Shown here: piece by piece, positions 1-10,850 of the stretch
How positions within the stretch are numbered: the first letter of the stretch is position 1
Layout of the letters: the number at the start of each line of letters is the position of its first letter
DNA from: Amaurobius ferox
Lineage: Eukaryota; Arthropoda; Arachnida; Araneae; Amaurobiidae
Direction: 5' to 3'
DNA length: 64,000 bases
Assembly (NCBI GenBank): GCA_951213105.1
Contig: OX578153.1
Location: forward strand, 53,040,520-53,104,519
Notes under the pieces: generated by a model
The model's input: only the letters and a program-made list of their open reading frames with translations
Told to the model about the DNA's origin: nothing
Database searches by the model: none
Translations under genes and position numbers: made by a program

Positions 1-2577
1 ATGAGGCCTGAAGTTGTTGAATTAATTGTGCCTCATATCTATTCTGATTTGAAAAATCATGAAGTAGTTACCAAATTTGAAAACATCAAAGGAATGAGTA
101 AAAATGTTTTCTTTGTTACTCACAATTATAGTGAACTTCAAGAAGCCGATTCCAAAAGCAAAGTAAATATGCATGAAGCAAAGTTTTTAATTAAGCTTTG
201 TAAATATCTTATTTTGCAAGGTTATGACCCATCTAAAATAACTGTTCTTACTACTTACACAGGACAATTGTTTGTGTTGAAAAAACTTATTACTGATGTG
301 GTCCGAAAGGTGAGATTCACAGTAGTTGACAATTTTCAAGGTGAAGAGAATGATATTATTCTCATATCATTTGTAAGAAGTAATGTAGAAGGTGAAATAG
401 GATTTTTAAAAATTTCTAACAGAGTATGTGTTGCATTATCCAGAGCCAAAAAAGGCCTTTATTGTATAGGCAATTTTGAATTACTGGCTGAAAAGAGTGA
501 CCTTTGGAAAAATATTGTCAGTACTTTGAATCAGAAACAAGCTATTGGGCCATCACTTCAACTGATGTGTCAAAATCATCCGGGTGTGTCCAATGTAGTT
601 GCTCATGAAAAGGACTTTGATTCTGTTCCAGAAGGTGGATGCAGTCGAGTTTGTGAATATCGTCTTACCTGTGGCCATGTGTGTTCATTGATGTGCCATC
701 CATATGATAGTGCTCATGAATTTGTGCGCTGCCACAAAGAATGCAATAAAAGATGTGATGAGGGTCACAAGTGCCAGAAGAAGTGCTTCCAAAAATGTGG
801 TAAATGCACATTTCTGGTTGATAAAAAAATGTATTTATGTGGACATACTATAAAAATTAGCTGCCACATGCAGAATGAAGAAGTGAAATGCTTTGAAAAG
901 TGCAAAAAATTGCTGTCTTGTGGCCATTATTGTTCAAATAAGTGCAGTGAAACATGTGAAATGATATGTAGGAAAATGACTAAAGTTGAATCACCCATTT
1001 GTGGACATGAACTTGAAATTGAATGTTGCTTTGTAAATCAACCAGAAAAATTAATTAAAAGATGCAGGCATCCTTGTAAAGCAATTCTAGAATGTGATCA
1101 TATGTGTAAAGGCAATTGTTCTCTCTGTCATCAAGGTCGTTTGCACATCGCATGCAATGATCTATGCAAGAGAATTCTTGTTTGTGGTCATGAGTGTAAA
1201 TCACCCTGTTCTAAAAGTTGCCCCCCTTGTAAACTTCCATGTGAAAACAGGTGCAGTCATAGTAGATGTCCCAAAAAATGTGGAGAGCCATGTGATAAAT
1301 GTTCTGAGCTTTGTGAATGGTTATGTCAGCACAAAAAGTGTTCTCGAATATGTGGAGATTTATGTAATCGTGTACCTTGTAATGCACCTTGTCCTTTGTT
1401 ATTGCCATGTAGTCATCCCTGTATTGGATTTTGTGGTGAACCTTGTCCTGAAGAATGTAGAGAATGTAATAGTGAAGTTGTGAAAGAGATACTTTTTGGA
1501 ACAGAAGAAAATGAAGATGCAAGATTTGTTTGTCTTGAGGACTGTAAGCATATTTTAGAAATAAGTGGTTTGACACGTTGGATTAATGAAGATGATACTG
1601 AAGGCAATGCTCAAATTCAAATGAAAACCTGTCCCAGGTGTAAAACTGTAATTAGAACAAATCTCAGATTTGGAAATACTGTGAAAAACTGCCTAAGAAA
1701 AATTGAAAAAGTTAAAGAAATAACTTATGGAAATACTGTGAAAAATATGGAAATGCAAAAAACTTTATTTAAGCAGATAAAACGTCATAGCTTATCATTT
1801 AAAGGAACAAAGGATGCTGAGCCAATTTTTAGTACTTGGATTAAAGTTTTAGCATCTCCAAGAAGTAGAAGCATTCAAGACATAACTACCTTAGATAATA
1901 CTTTTCACTCATTTTTGAAATTAGCTAGCATTTTAAAGTACCTGAAGGACTTCATGTATCATCCTTGTATTGAACAGGCTTCTTTAGTAGCAGAAGGCAT
2001 AAGTGTTCTTTCTAATTTCATGAAAGCTTCCAAGACTTGGATGTTAGATTTTATTCAAGATGAGTATCTTACTGCATCCGAGCAACAATTGCAGCAACTT
2101 ACCTGGGAAATTCATCGATTAAGTTTGGGTACGAAACTCTTAAAATTTGTGCGAGAGCGAACAATCAAAACAGCATTATCTGATTTTGAGAAATGCATCT
2201 CCTGCCTTATAAATTATACTCCATTTGTAGAAAGTAACCAAAAAGAATTTAGTGCTTCCTTTCAAAGTTTAGCTCAACTTTGTGGTTCAGCTGTGATAAA
2301 TGTATCAGACTTGGAAAAGGAATCGATTTTGAAAGCAATGGGTCTATCGAAAGGTCATTGGTATCAATGTCCTAATGGACATGTTTATTGCATAACAGAA
2401 TGTGGTGGTGCAGTGCAAGAAAGTAAATGTAATGAATGTAATGCAACAATTGGTGGCACTAACCATGCTCTATTAAGAACTAACAGAGTTGCAACAGAGA
2501 TGGACGGAGCCAGGTATTCAGTGTGGTCAGATACTGCCAATATAGAGAATTATCATTTGGATGATGATAATAATTAG
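1..2577 (+). CDS. ZNFX1: ZNFX1-like NFX1-type zinc-finger SF1 RNA helicase, C-terminal 858 codons (5' partial)
   Basis: Open from the first base to TAG at 2575-2577. The first residues (MRPEV) correspond to the internal HRMRPE-type helicase motif of this family, so the ATG at base 1 is not the true start and the gene continues off the left edge. Visible domains: end of the second RecA lobe with an LTTYTGQ stretch near residue 83, motif V (VDNFQGEEND, about 108-118) and motif VI (NRVCVALSRAKKG, about 140-152); then about a dozen NF-X1-type Cys/His fingers (about 214-490, repeated CGH-x-C patterns); a helical region; and a C-terminal RZ-like zinc finger (about 787-825, CPNGHVY...ITECGGA...CNEC...IGG). 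In animals ZNFX1 binds RNA and acts in antiviral sensing or in germ-granule small-RNA inheritance; its role here is inferred. The whole segment is one exon with no frameshift, so it is probably functional. Confidence 0.95.
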   Translation: MRPEVVELIVPHIYSDLKNHEVVTKFENIKGMSKNVFFVTHNYSELQEADSKSKVNMHEAKFLIKLCKYLILQGYDPSKITVLTTYTGQLFVLKKLITDVVRKVRFTVVDNFQGEENDIILISFVRSNVEGEIGFLKISNRVCVALSRAKKGLYCIGNFELLAEKSDLWKNIVSTLNQKQAIGPSLQLMCQNHPGVSNVVAHEKDFDSVPEGGCSRVCEYRLTCGHVCSLMCHPYDSAHEFVRCHKECNKRCDEGHKCQKKCFQKCGKCTFLVDKKMYLCGHTIKISCHMQNEEVKCFEKCKKLLSCGHYCSNKCSETCEMICRKMTKVESPICGHELEIECCFVNQPEKLIKRCRHPCKAILECDHMCKGNCSLCHQGRLHIACNDLCKRILVCGHECKSPCSKSCPPCKLPCENRCSHSRCPKKCGEPCDKCSELCEWLCQHKKCSRICGDLCNRVPCNAPCPLLLPCSHPCIGFCGEPCPEECRECNSEVVKEILFGTEENEDARFVCLEDCKHILEISGLTRWINEDDTEGNAQIQMKTCPRCKTVIRTNLRFGNTVKNCLRKIEKVKEITYGNTVKNMEMQKTLFKQIKRHSLSFKGTKDAEPIFSTWIKVLASPRSRSIQDITTLDNTFHSFLKLASILKYLKDFMYHPCIEQASLVAEGISVLSNFMKASKTWMLDFIQDEYLTASEQQLQQLTWEIHRLSLGTKLLKFVRERTIKTALSDFEKCISCLINYTPFVESNQKEFSASFQSLAQLCGSAVINVSDLEKESILKAMGLSKGHWYQCPNGHVYCITECGGAVQESKCNECNATIGGTNHALLRTNRVATEMDGARYSVWSDTANIENYHLDDDNN

Positions 2578-2926
2578 CAGAAGTGTTTCTGTGAAATTAT
2601 ATATTTTTCATGAAATTTTTGGTTGTACTAATTTTAATAGCTTGTACCAAATAAAATATTAGTTTTATTGTTGGACAAAATTAGAATTATTTGTACAGTT
2701 CAAGCCAGGCATGAGCTAGAATTAGGGTTGGCCAAATGGGTTTTATAAATGGGATGTGTCTTTGTAAGCACATTTGTGAATTTAATATCTTTTAATGCCA
2801 ATACATATTTCAAAGAACCCACTTGTAAAAACTTGGTTTTAGCTGAAGATGTGGATTTTTCAGAAAAATTTCCACAGTGAAAGTTTTTGAAATTATTCTG
2901 AATATTACATTTCGGCTAGTATTTAT
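2578..2926 (+). promoter_or_regulatory. ZNFX1 3' UTR with poly(A) signal
   Basis: An AATAAA hexamer lies at 2650-2655, 73 bases after the ZNFX1 stop codon, in AT-rich sequence. It is the only strong signal before the first interspersed repeat at 2927, so the transcript probably ends around 2670-2690. No other feature is seen up to 2926. Confidence 0.7.
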
Positions 2927-4726
2927 TACTTTCCTTATATGCATATTATAAGGAAAGTATTGTGATGGGGTTGAAAATTAGAATTTGAGTTTTCGACGGG
3001 AGAGCACGTTTCAAGTATCCCTGATCACGAAACAAACATTTTTGAGGTGATGTCTCTGTGTGTGTGTGTCAGTGAGTCTGTGGAGACGATTTCTCACAAA
3101 CGAATGGAACGATTTGAATAACATTTGCTACAAAAATTACATTTTGTAAAAACTGGAAGCCTATTGTTTTTAAACACAATCGAATGTTCAGAACCCCCCT
3201 AAATTTTCAAGTGAAATTTTGAAAAAGTCAAAACCGTTAACAAAGTTACGCAAATAGACATTTCTTATGTAATTTTTTCTTAGAAAACGATTAACATAAA
3301 CCTTAGAATGCTAGCATGAACCATTCTCGAGATATTGCATAGTTTTCAAATCAATTTATCAAAAAATCCCATAAATTAAAAAAAAAATTAACTGTTGAGA
3401 AAGATGCTCACTTTTCATATGTAATATCATGCGATACATTTGGTGACATCATTCTCATGGATCTAACTCGTGCCATTCGTGAGAAAAGTTACTCTGAGCA
3501 ATACTTTTGTATTTGAATGCCAATAGTCATTTATTTGCTATAAGAATAACTTATTTCTCCTCCCATAATGCTTGGTGAGATTTTGGTGGAATGTAGCCAA
3601 CTTGGCTACTTTTTTAAATGTTGTCAAATTAACGAAAATCTCGCCAAATGGATAAAAATGACACCAAATCAATGAAAATTATGACTAATTCATGAAAATT
3701 TAATATCTTGGAAAGAATATAAGTATCTACTATAAGAATAACCTGTATTTTTACTTTCCTTATACAATAATGTGTATAAGGAAAGTATTGTGATGGGGTC
3801 GAAAATTTGAATTCGAGTTCTCGACCGAAGAGCACGTTTCAAGCATTCCTGATCACGAATCTAACATTTTTGAGGTGATGTCTGTCAGTGAGTCTGTGAA
3901 GACGACAACTGATGAACGAATGGTCCGATTCGAACGAAATTTGGTTCAAAAATTACTATCCGTGAATACTGGCAGCCCATTGTTTTTATACATAATCGAA
4001 TGTTCAGAAACCACCTAAATTTTTGAGCAAAATTTTGAAAAAATCATCAAAAAATCAAAACCTCTAATAAAGTTATTCAAATAGACATTTTTTATGTAAT
4101 TTTTCATTAGAAAACGATTAACATAAATTTTAGAATGCTAGCATGAACCGTTCTCGAGATATTGCACATTTTTCAAATAAATTTATCAAAAAATCCCATA
4201 AATATAAAAAAAAAAAAAAATTCCTATTGGGAAACATGTTCACTTTTCATATGTAATATCATGTGATAAATTTAGTGACATCATTCATGTGGATCTAGCT
4301 CATTCTATTCACGAGAAAAGATATTTTGAGTAATATTTTTGTATTTGAATGCCAATAGTCATTTATCTATCGGAGAAATAAGAATAACTTATTTCTCCGT
4401 CCATAATGCTTGACGATATTTTGGCGGAATGTCGCCAACTTGGCGACTTTTTTAAATGTTACTATATCAAAGAAAATCTCGCCAAATTGTTAAAAATGAC
4501 GCTAAATCGATGAAAATGATGACTAATTAACGAAGATTCAATATCTTGGAAAGAATATAAGTATCTACTATAAGAATAACCTATTCTATTTTTACTGTAA
4601 GAGTAGTAAATACATTGCATTATATAAGGAAAGTCATGTGCTGCCCACATCAGATTTTTTTTTACTGTCAAAAGTAGTAAATTCATCGCATTATATAAGG
4701 AAAGTCATGTGTTGCCCACATTAGAT
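2927..4726 (+). mobile_element. HINE-like family A, copy A1 (outer copy, interrupted by A2)
   Basis: Starts TACTTTCCTTATA with a palindrome and ends with a GTGTTGCCCACAT stem-loop followed by TAGAT. It carries the TG-rich microsatellite and core (gagacgatttctcacaaacg) near 3060-3110. Without the A2 insertion (3752-4655) its own length is 896 bp. A2 sits in the T-run of its 3' part; the interrupted 3' end resumes at 4656. It is non-coding. Short ORFs that recur in family A copies are by-products of its conserved palindromic end. Confidence 0.8.
3752..4655 (+). mobile_element. HINE-like family A, copy A2 (complete, nested in A1)
   Basis: This 904-bp copy has both ends intact: TACTTTCC at the 5' end with a near-palindrome (CCTTATAC...GTATAAGG), and a 3' end formed by TATAAGGAAAGT, the stem-loop ATGTG-CTGCC-CACAT and CAGAT. 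The 12-bp ACTTTCCTTATA at the 5' end is the inverse of TATAAGGAAAGT at the 3' end, like the subterminal inverted repeats of Helentrons. Because the host copy can be read on both sides, the boundaries T^TACTTTCC and CAGAT^T are defined with no target duplication. Confidence 0.82.
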
Positions 4727-5799
4727 TCTTTTCAGGGATCGCATTCTACCTAAAATTCCTATTAATTTGAAGCTCCCCTTAAATTCCTAAAATTACACCC
4801 AAAATTTATTATTCTTCCTAAAATTTTGTAATGTTTTGATGCGGCGTCAAATTTACTCCAATATCGCCCGAATACATTCCATTCATACGGCAATCGATGT
4901 TAAAAAAGTCTTCAGAAATTAAAACGTTGTTCAAAAGAGCACTCGTCTTTTACAAAGAGGATAAACGTGTCAATCCCAACAAAATCGCGGATTCTTAATG
5001 GTTAAATCCCCTCCGACCGCGGGTGGTTTTAGTGAAATACGATCGCAAAATGAATGGCGTCCCACGTGATCATTTATAGACCTGAGGATTCTTTGTTTTG
5101 TGGGAGTGGGAATCTCCAGCGCAAGCTAACAAACCTAGAAGCCTTTCACCTCTCTCAAAGAAATAAATTAGAAAAAGACGGGTTCGATTGTTCAAATAGT
5201 GTGCTTCCTCATATTTACTAGATAAATCACGAAGTTTCTCTTTCTTTTCAAAGTTAAAATTTTGCTCAACTATTCTTGTTTGGAATCAATTTAGTGCAAA
5301 AATTTTGAAGAATTTTTGATCTAAATCCAATAATACAAATATAGTTAGTCGGATTATGATTCTCTTATGCCCCACATTTACGTAATATTTGATCAACATC
5401 TTGTCAAAACAGGGGAGTAGAGAAGGAAGTTTTGTCTGCTGTTAGCAACCTCTCTAGGCAATGATGATATTGAAGGATATCTCTTCAAAAGGATGCATTG
5501 CGTAGGAGACCACATAGCAGTTTATGAAGAAAAGCAATGGATAAAATAAAATACGGCATAGTTAGGTAAGCCCCGCCACGCTCCCCATAAAAAATAAATT
5601 AAAAACAATAAAAGAGCAGAAATGTGAAGAATGTTAAACAAACACATTCCCTCTTCCAACAGATAAAACTTTTAAACAGTTTTCATTTCTTTTTAAACTT
5701 AAAATTTTGTCAAATTATTCCATGTTTAGTATGTATCTGGGATGAAAAGTACGAAAGATTTGAACTCTGTAAGAATTTTTGCTCAAAAACCAATAGTTA
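4727..5799. other. Intergenic, no recognised feature
   Basis: AT-rich DNA without a convincing coding region, RNA gene or terminal repeat. A short GC-richer patch near 5000-5160 shows no motif I recognise. Confidence 0.5.
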
Positions 5800-6797
5800 A
5801 CAAGAAAGATCAATCATGCATAAAGCATTGATTATGAAACACTTTCCAACTTCAATGCAATTTTACATAAACATCTCTAAAATGCGATACATTCCTCGGT
5901 AATATTTTTAAAATTATCACAATACTACATTAATTTATTATAGTTGAAAACTTCATCGATGAAAATGAACTTCATTCAAGTGACGGCATTGAAATATAAA
6001 TTGCTTGGTTTAAACATCTCTAAAATGCGATACATTCCTCGGTAATATTTTTTAAATTATCATAATACTACAAAAATTTATTATATTTGTAAACTTCATC
6101 GAAAACAAATGAACTTTATTCAAATGACGTCATCGAAATATAAATCACCTCTATATAAAAACAGCATTTCATTTATAAACATTTTTCCAATCGTTTCATT
6201 CATCACAGTACTATAATAGTTTAATTTTATTTAAAAATTTGAAAAATTGTGATCTACCATATTTATTTTAAAATGTGAAACCTCTCTCATATATAAAATA
6301 ATTAAAGACTTGGAAAGATATTTATTATGCAATATATCTCTTTTTTCTTTCTAGAGGATATAACAAGAGTCAGAATTTAATTGAATTTGTTTTTCTCCCT
6401 ATATTAAATAATTTTTATTTAAAAAACTACCTAACATATTTTACTGACATTTTTTTTATATATTTTATGAGATAATTTGAATATTTCCTAAAATTTTCGA
6501 AGCAATTTATGAATTTTAAATTCGCTTAAAAAATGTTTGAATAATTAGGTCCCATAGGGTTCAATGTATTTCATTTTTTCAACTCGGGTTCAATCCAAAA
6601 CTAAGTGGGTGATATTATTCATTTATATTCCCGTAGGTCCCACAGACCGTCTGAAGAACATACTAAAATTTCATTTTGATAAAGTTATTTTTACGGTAGT
6701 TATCGTGCTAACGGACGGACAGGCAGACAGACAGACTGTCTGAATGAATGAATGAACAAAGTCATAAACACTTTTCAACTATGTTGTAAAGTGTTAA
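5800..6797 (-). mobile_element. HINE-like family B, copy B1
   Basis: On the minus strand it starts TTAACACTTTACAACA, followed by an AAAGTGTT hairpin partner, a GTCTGTCTG microsatellite, the core TTAGCACGATAACT and two ~150-bp internal repeats (signature 'gcgatacattcctcggtaat'). It ends with a hairpin made of ATCAATGC and GCATGATTGAT, then CTTTCTTGT. The flank is T on both sides, and all B copies show the same ends. Non-coding. Confidence 0.78.
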
Positions 6798-7029
6798 AAA
6801 TATAGTTTTCTGGACTAGAGTTCTTTTGAGCCGCAGGCACTTGTGTTTTTGTTGATTCTATCAAAACAGAGGATGATTGAAGGTAAATAGCTGTGTCTAG
6901 ATTAACGCGTTGCAGTAGCTTTGATAAAATATAGGATAACTTATTTCCCCCATATTATTTAATTACTGCCCTCGGCGACCAGCCCTATTGTTTTTGAAAA
7001 AGTTTTTAAATTTGCAATACCTTTCTTGC

Positions 7030-8110
7030 AGTAGCTGTCGATCATGCACCTCCGTGATGTAAGCCATAGATAACGGGGCAGTTTATGAAGTAACTGTCGA
7101 TCGCACACCTACGTTACGTGCGCAAGTCACGGCTAAGTGTGCAGTTCATGAAGTGTTGATCTTGTACCTCAACTACGCGCGCAAGTTACGGCTAACGATG
7201 TAGTTCATGAAGTAGCTGTCGATCGCACGTCTCCGTTACGCGCTCAAGTCATGACTAATGGTTCAGTTCATGAAGTAGCTGTCTATCGCACACCTCAGCT
7301 ACACGCATAAATCGTGGTTAGCGGTGCATTTCATGGAATAGATGTCGATCGCACGCCTTCGTTACTCGCGCAAGTCATGGCTAACGGTGCAGTTGATGAA
7401 ATAGCTGTCATTCGCATACCTCAGCTACGTGCGCAAGCCACGTCTAACGGTACATTTGATGAAGTAGCTGTCTATCTCAGCTACGTGAGCAAATTACGGT
7501 AAACCATGTAGTTCATGAAGTAGCTGTCGATCGCACGTCTCCGTTATACGCTCAAGTCATGATTAATGGTTCAGTTCATTAAGTAACTGTCTATCGCACA
7601 CCTCAGCTACACGCATAAGTCGTGACTACCTGTGTAGTTCATGGAGTAGATGTCGATCGCATGCTTTCGTTACGCGCGCAAGTCATGGCTAACGATGCAG
7701 TTGATATAGCAGTTATCAATTGCACACCTCAGCTACGCGGCCAAGTCACGGCTAACGGTACAGTTGGTGAAGTACCTGTCTATATCAGCTACGCGCGCAA
7801 GTTACGGCTAACGATGTAGTTCATGAAATGGCTGTCGATCGCACGTTTCCGTTATGCGCGCAAGTCATAACTAACGGTGCAGTTCATGAAGTAGCTGTCA
7901 ATCGCACACCTCAGCTACAGGCGCAAGTCACGGCTTACGGTACAGTTGATGAAGTAGCTGTCTATCTCAGCTACACGCGCAAGTTACGGGTAAAGATGTA
8001 GCAACATGCGCAGTTCACGGCTAATAATGCAGTTTATGAAGTTGCTGTCGATCACACACCTCAGCTACGCGCGGAAGTTACGGCTAACAGTACAGCTCTT
8101 TAAGTAGCTG
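7030..8110. repeat. 63/56-bp minisatellite with 308-bp higher-order unit
   Basis: About 17 diverged units built on GTAGCTGTCGATCGCACACC...CGCAAGTCACGGCTAACG...GTTCATGAA. Most units are 63 bp; a shortened 56-bp variant (GTAGCTGTCTATCTCAGCTA) recurs at 7463-7518 and 7771-7826. Four 63-bp units plus one 56-bp unit give a 308-bp higher-order period (7211-7518, 7519-7826). The array is much richer in CpG and GC than its surroundings. Since 63 is divisible by three, short ORFs of 21-residue repeats appear, but the 56-bp unit shifts frame, so it is not taken as coding. Confidence 0.85.
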
Positions 8111-8480
8111 TCAATCGCGTTTCCGACTGCAATGCGGGCACACGGATAATGATACGGCTGCTGCGTATAAAATGAATCGTATTTTATTAGCGGGTGCATG
8201 CAATCCGCGTACGAAACATGCAATAACGCAATTCCACTGCATGTAATAACGATATACACGCTGCACGGGCACATGTAATCTGCGTAGATTTGAAATAGCT
8301 GTCAATCGCGTTCCCGCCCATTACGAGGGTTCAAGGCTAACAGATAAACACTTCACAAATTCACAAAATAAATTGGCTTTTATTAGCATTATTTGCTTTA
8401 AGCCCGTTGCGCGGGTGCATGCAATCCTTGTACGTTACATGCAATAACTACTAACACCAGCTAGATTTTTGCTCTTATGG
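8111..8480. repeat. GC-rich flank of the minisatellite with duplicated 'gcgggtgcatgcaatcc' motif
   Basis: The phrase GCGGGTGCATGCAATCC followed by GTACG..ACATGCAATAAC occurs near 8190 and again near 8415. The minisatellite phrase 'agctgtcaatcgcgtt' also recurs twice here (near 8107 and 8298). This is probably a decayed element or the array edge. No gene recognised. Confidence 0.5.
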
Positions 8481-9916
8481 CCGTATTTCATTCTACAGTT
8501 CTTCAAAAAATTTAAAATGTGATTTTGAGCTTTTTGGATTCTTTTTTTGTTAATTATATTAAGATTTTCTTTTTCTGTTTATATAAAGTAGTTTGAAAAC
8601 TAAACTAACATTTTTCTAACATACATATATATAGTGTGTATGTATGTATATATTTACACAAAAAATACCTGTGATAAAATGGCCCCTGGATACTGAGTGA
8701 TAATTTGAATTTTCAAGTCTACAGGGCATTAAAATGAAATAGGAAAAATATTCAAAATATTACCCTTTTCCTTCAATGATGTTTGTTCTATGTATCAATT
8801 TTACTTTTATTTATGCAAAAAACGGTAATTAAACAGTACTAATAATTGAAATAATAAAAATTAACTCCTAAAATTTTGAAAAAAATTCCTTAAATTCCTA
8901 CCTAAAATTTTTAGAAAATCTGCTATGATCCCTGTTTTTACTTTCCTTATATACATAATGTATAAGGAAAGTATTGTGACGGGGTCGAAAATTCGAATTC
9001 GAGTTTTCGACGGAAGAGCATGTTTCAAGCATCTCTTATCACGAATCAAACATTTTTGAGGTGATGTGTGTGTTAGTGAGTCTGTGGAGACGATATCTCG
9101 CGAACGAATGAAATTTGGTACAAAAATTATAATCCGTGAATACTGGAAGTCTATTGTTTTTAAACGGAATCGAATGTTCAGAACCCTCCTAAATTTTCGA
9201 GTAAAATTTTGAAAAAATCATCAAAAAATCAAAACTTTTTATATAGTTATGCAAATATACATTTCTTGTGTAATTTTTCCCTTATAAAACGATTGACTTA
9301 AACTTTAGAACACTAGCATGAACCGTTCTCGAGATATTGCACATTTTTCAAATATAGTTATCAAAAAATCCCATAAATTAAAAACAAATATATTGACTGT
9401 TGAGAAACATGTTCACTTTTCATATGTAATATCATGCGATTAATTTGGTGACATCATTTGCGTGGATCTAGCTCGTGTTCCATTCATGAGAAAAGATACT
9501 TTGAGTAATACTTTTGTATTTGAACGCCAATAGCCATTTATCTGCTATAAGAATAACTTATTTCTCCTTCCATAACACTTGGCGAGATTTTGGTGGAATG
9601 TCGCCAACTTGGCGACATTTTTAAATGTTGCCGAATTTACGAAAATCTGGCCAACTGGATAACAATAACTCTAAATCAATGAAAATGACGACTAATTGGA
9701 GAAAATTCAATATCTTGGAAAGAGTATGAGTATCTACTATAAGAATAACATTTTTTTAACTGTAAAAGGTTTTTTTTTTCCAATGGCCAGGCCTTGACTC
9801 TTTCATCTTCGCCTATACATCGGCCAGAACAGTGAACCTCTTAGCCGTCAAATGACGTTGCCCCAGCGCACCAGTGGGGATGGGGACACATTGCGTCCAA
9901 CAACACAAACATCCAT

Positions 9917-10001
9917 GTCTTACGTGGGACTCGAACCCACAACGTGGCGACCGATCAATCGCTGGAATCGCTCGCCTTGACCGTTCGCCCACTACGTCGA
10001 C
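9917..10001 (-). repeat. tRNA-like module of the chimeric SINE
   Basis: The ends GTCGACG and the B box GGTTCGAGTCC are visible, with an A-box-like GGGCGAACGGTCAAGG and a long variable arm as in tRNA-Ser or tRNA-Leu. The acceptor ends no longer pair and the unit sits inside a SINE, so it is not called a tRNA gene. Confidence 0.75.
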
Positions 10002-10032
10002 TGAAATGAGCCAACAGTACGCGGTGTTCCCA

Positions 10033-10128
10033 GGTGGTCACCATCGAGGTAGTATATAACTGTAGTATATACTAACTCGTAGTATATACTACAACGAGGT
10101 AGTATATACTAACTCGTTGGTGGTCACC
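10033..10128. repeat. 76-bp palindrome-rich insertion in the 5S module with 10-bp flanking duplication
   Basis: GGTGGTCACC occurs at 10033-10042 and again at 10119-10128; 5S rRNA has this stretch once. Between the copies lie several inverted AGTATATACT units bounded by AACGAGG and ACTCGTT, able to form hairpins. This is either a tiny insertion element with a 10-bp target duplication or a replication-slippage product. Confidence 0.7.
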
Positions 10129-10633
10129 CACCCAAGTATTAACCGCGCCCGATGCTGCTTAACTTCGGTGATCTAACGGGAACCGGTGTTTTCAGCACGG
10201 TACAGCCGTTGGCTCTTAACTGTAAAAGTAGTAAATTCATTGCATTATATAAGGAAGTCATGTGCTGCCCACATCAGATTTTTTCCTTTTTCTTCATAGA
10301 AAGGCAAATACTACGTATATGTGCTTTTGTACAGCTACAAAAAAAAAAAAATGAACCATCCCTCAATATTCTGCCATCATTCATAGAGCAAATTCAAAAA
10401 TAACATGATAGGAGATATGTCTTAAACAAATTTCACATCCTCAAATTAGTCTGAATATAAATTTTTTATAAAGTTTCAGTCATAACCGGAGGTATTGAGG
10501 TTTTAAATATGGAGATAATTCAAGGATCCCCTTCATATTTAAATTCTCAAATTATCTTTAATCTGCCAACTTATGGGATTCTAAAATCGATTGGATCTGG
10601 CAAATGATGGAATGAGCACATTGTAAGAACATT

Positions 10634-10850
10634 CAAATATGTCAAAATGGTTAAATAATTCGAATGAATATTTCACACAAATATGTCATAATGGTTAAAC
10701 AACTCGAATGAATATTTCAAACAAATATGTCAAAATGGTTAAACAACTTGAATGAATATTTCAAACAAATATGTCAAAATGGTTAAACAACTCAAATGAA
10801 TATTTCACACAAATATGTCAAAATGGTTAAACAACTCGAATGAATATTTT
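10634..10850. repeat. 43-bp tandem repeat, about 5 copies
   Basis: The unit is ACAAATATGTCAAAATGG followed by TTAAACAACTCGAATGAATATTTCA. Copies differ by only a few substitutions, so the array is recent. No coding frame persists across units. Confidence 0.88.

Larger units (their letters stand above)
9769..10215 (-). mobile_element. Chimeric SINE: 5S rRNA-like head, tRNA-like module, body, poly(A) tail
   Basis: Read on the minus strand: a near full-length 5S rRNA-like module (10214 down to 10009, starting GCCAACGG and containing GATCACCGAAGTTAAGCA, GGGCGCGGTTA and CTGGGAACACCGCG), with 86 extra bases in it; then an 85-nt tRNA-like module (10001-9917, Ser/Leu-like with long variable arm, B box GGTTCGAGTCC); then an unrecognised body and a run of A. 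A 13-bp target duplication TTAACTGTAAAAG flanks it (9756-9768 and 10216-10228), which shows retrotransposition into HINE copy A3. The layout recalls the 5S/tRNA chimera AmnSINE1 of vertebrates; homology is not claimed. Internal 5S and tRNA promoter boxes would serve RNA polymerase III. Confidence 0.85.
8939..10279 (+). mobile_element. HINE-like family A, copy A3 (interrupted by a 5S-tRNA SINE)
   Basis: The 5' palindromic end is at 8939-8975, the TG microsatellite and core at about 9065-9115, and the 3' stem-loop ATGTGCTGCCCACATCAGAT ends at 10279. The copy is split at 9769-10215 by the chimeric SINE, with a 13-bp direct duplication of family A sequence on both sides. Without it the copy is about 0.88 kb. 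Confidence 0.8.

Noticed and set aside
1094..1607. Cys- or Val-rich short ORFs on both strands inside the first gene
   Set aside because: They overlap the ZNFX1 zinc-finger region in other frames and have no own homology pattern.
7314..7819. Short ORFs with 21-residue repeats in the minisatellite
   Set aside because: They arise because 63 is a multiple of three; the 56-bp variant and stop codons break every frame.
9917..10001. Functional tRNA gene
   Set aside because: Acceptor stem is mismatched and the sequence is part of a SINE with target duplication.
10009..10215. Functional 5S rRNA gene
   Set aside because: Interrupted by an 86-base insertion and continuous with a tRNA-like module and an A tail.
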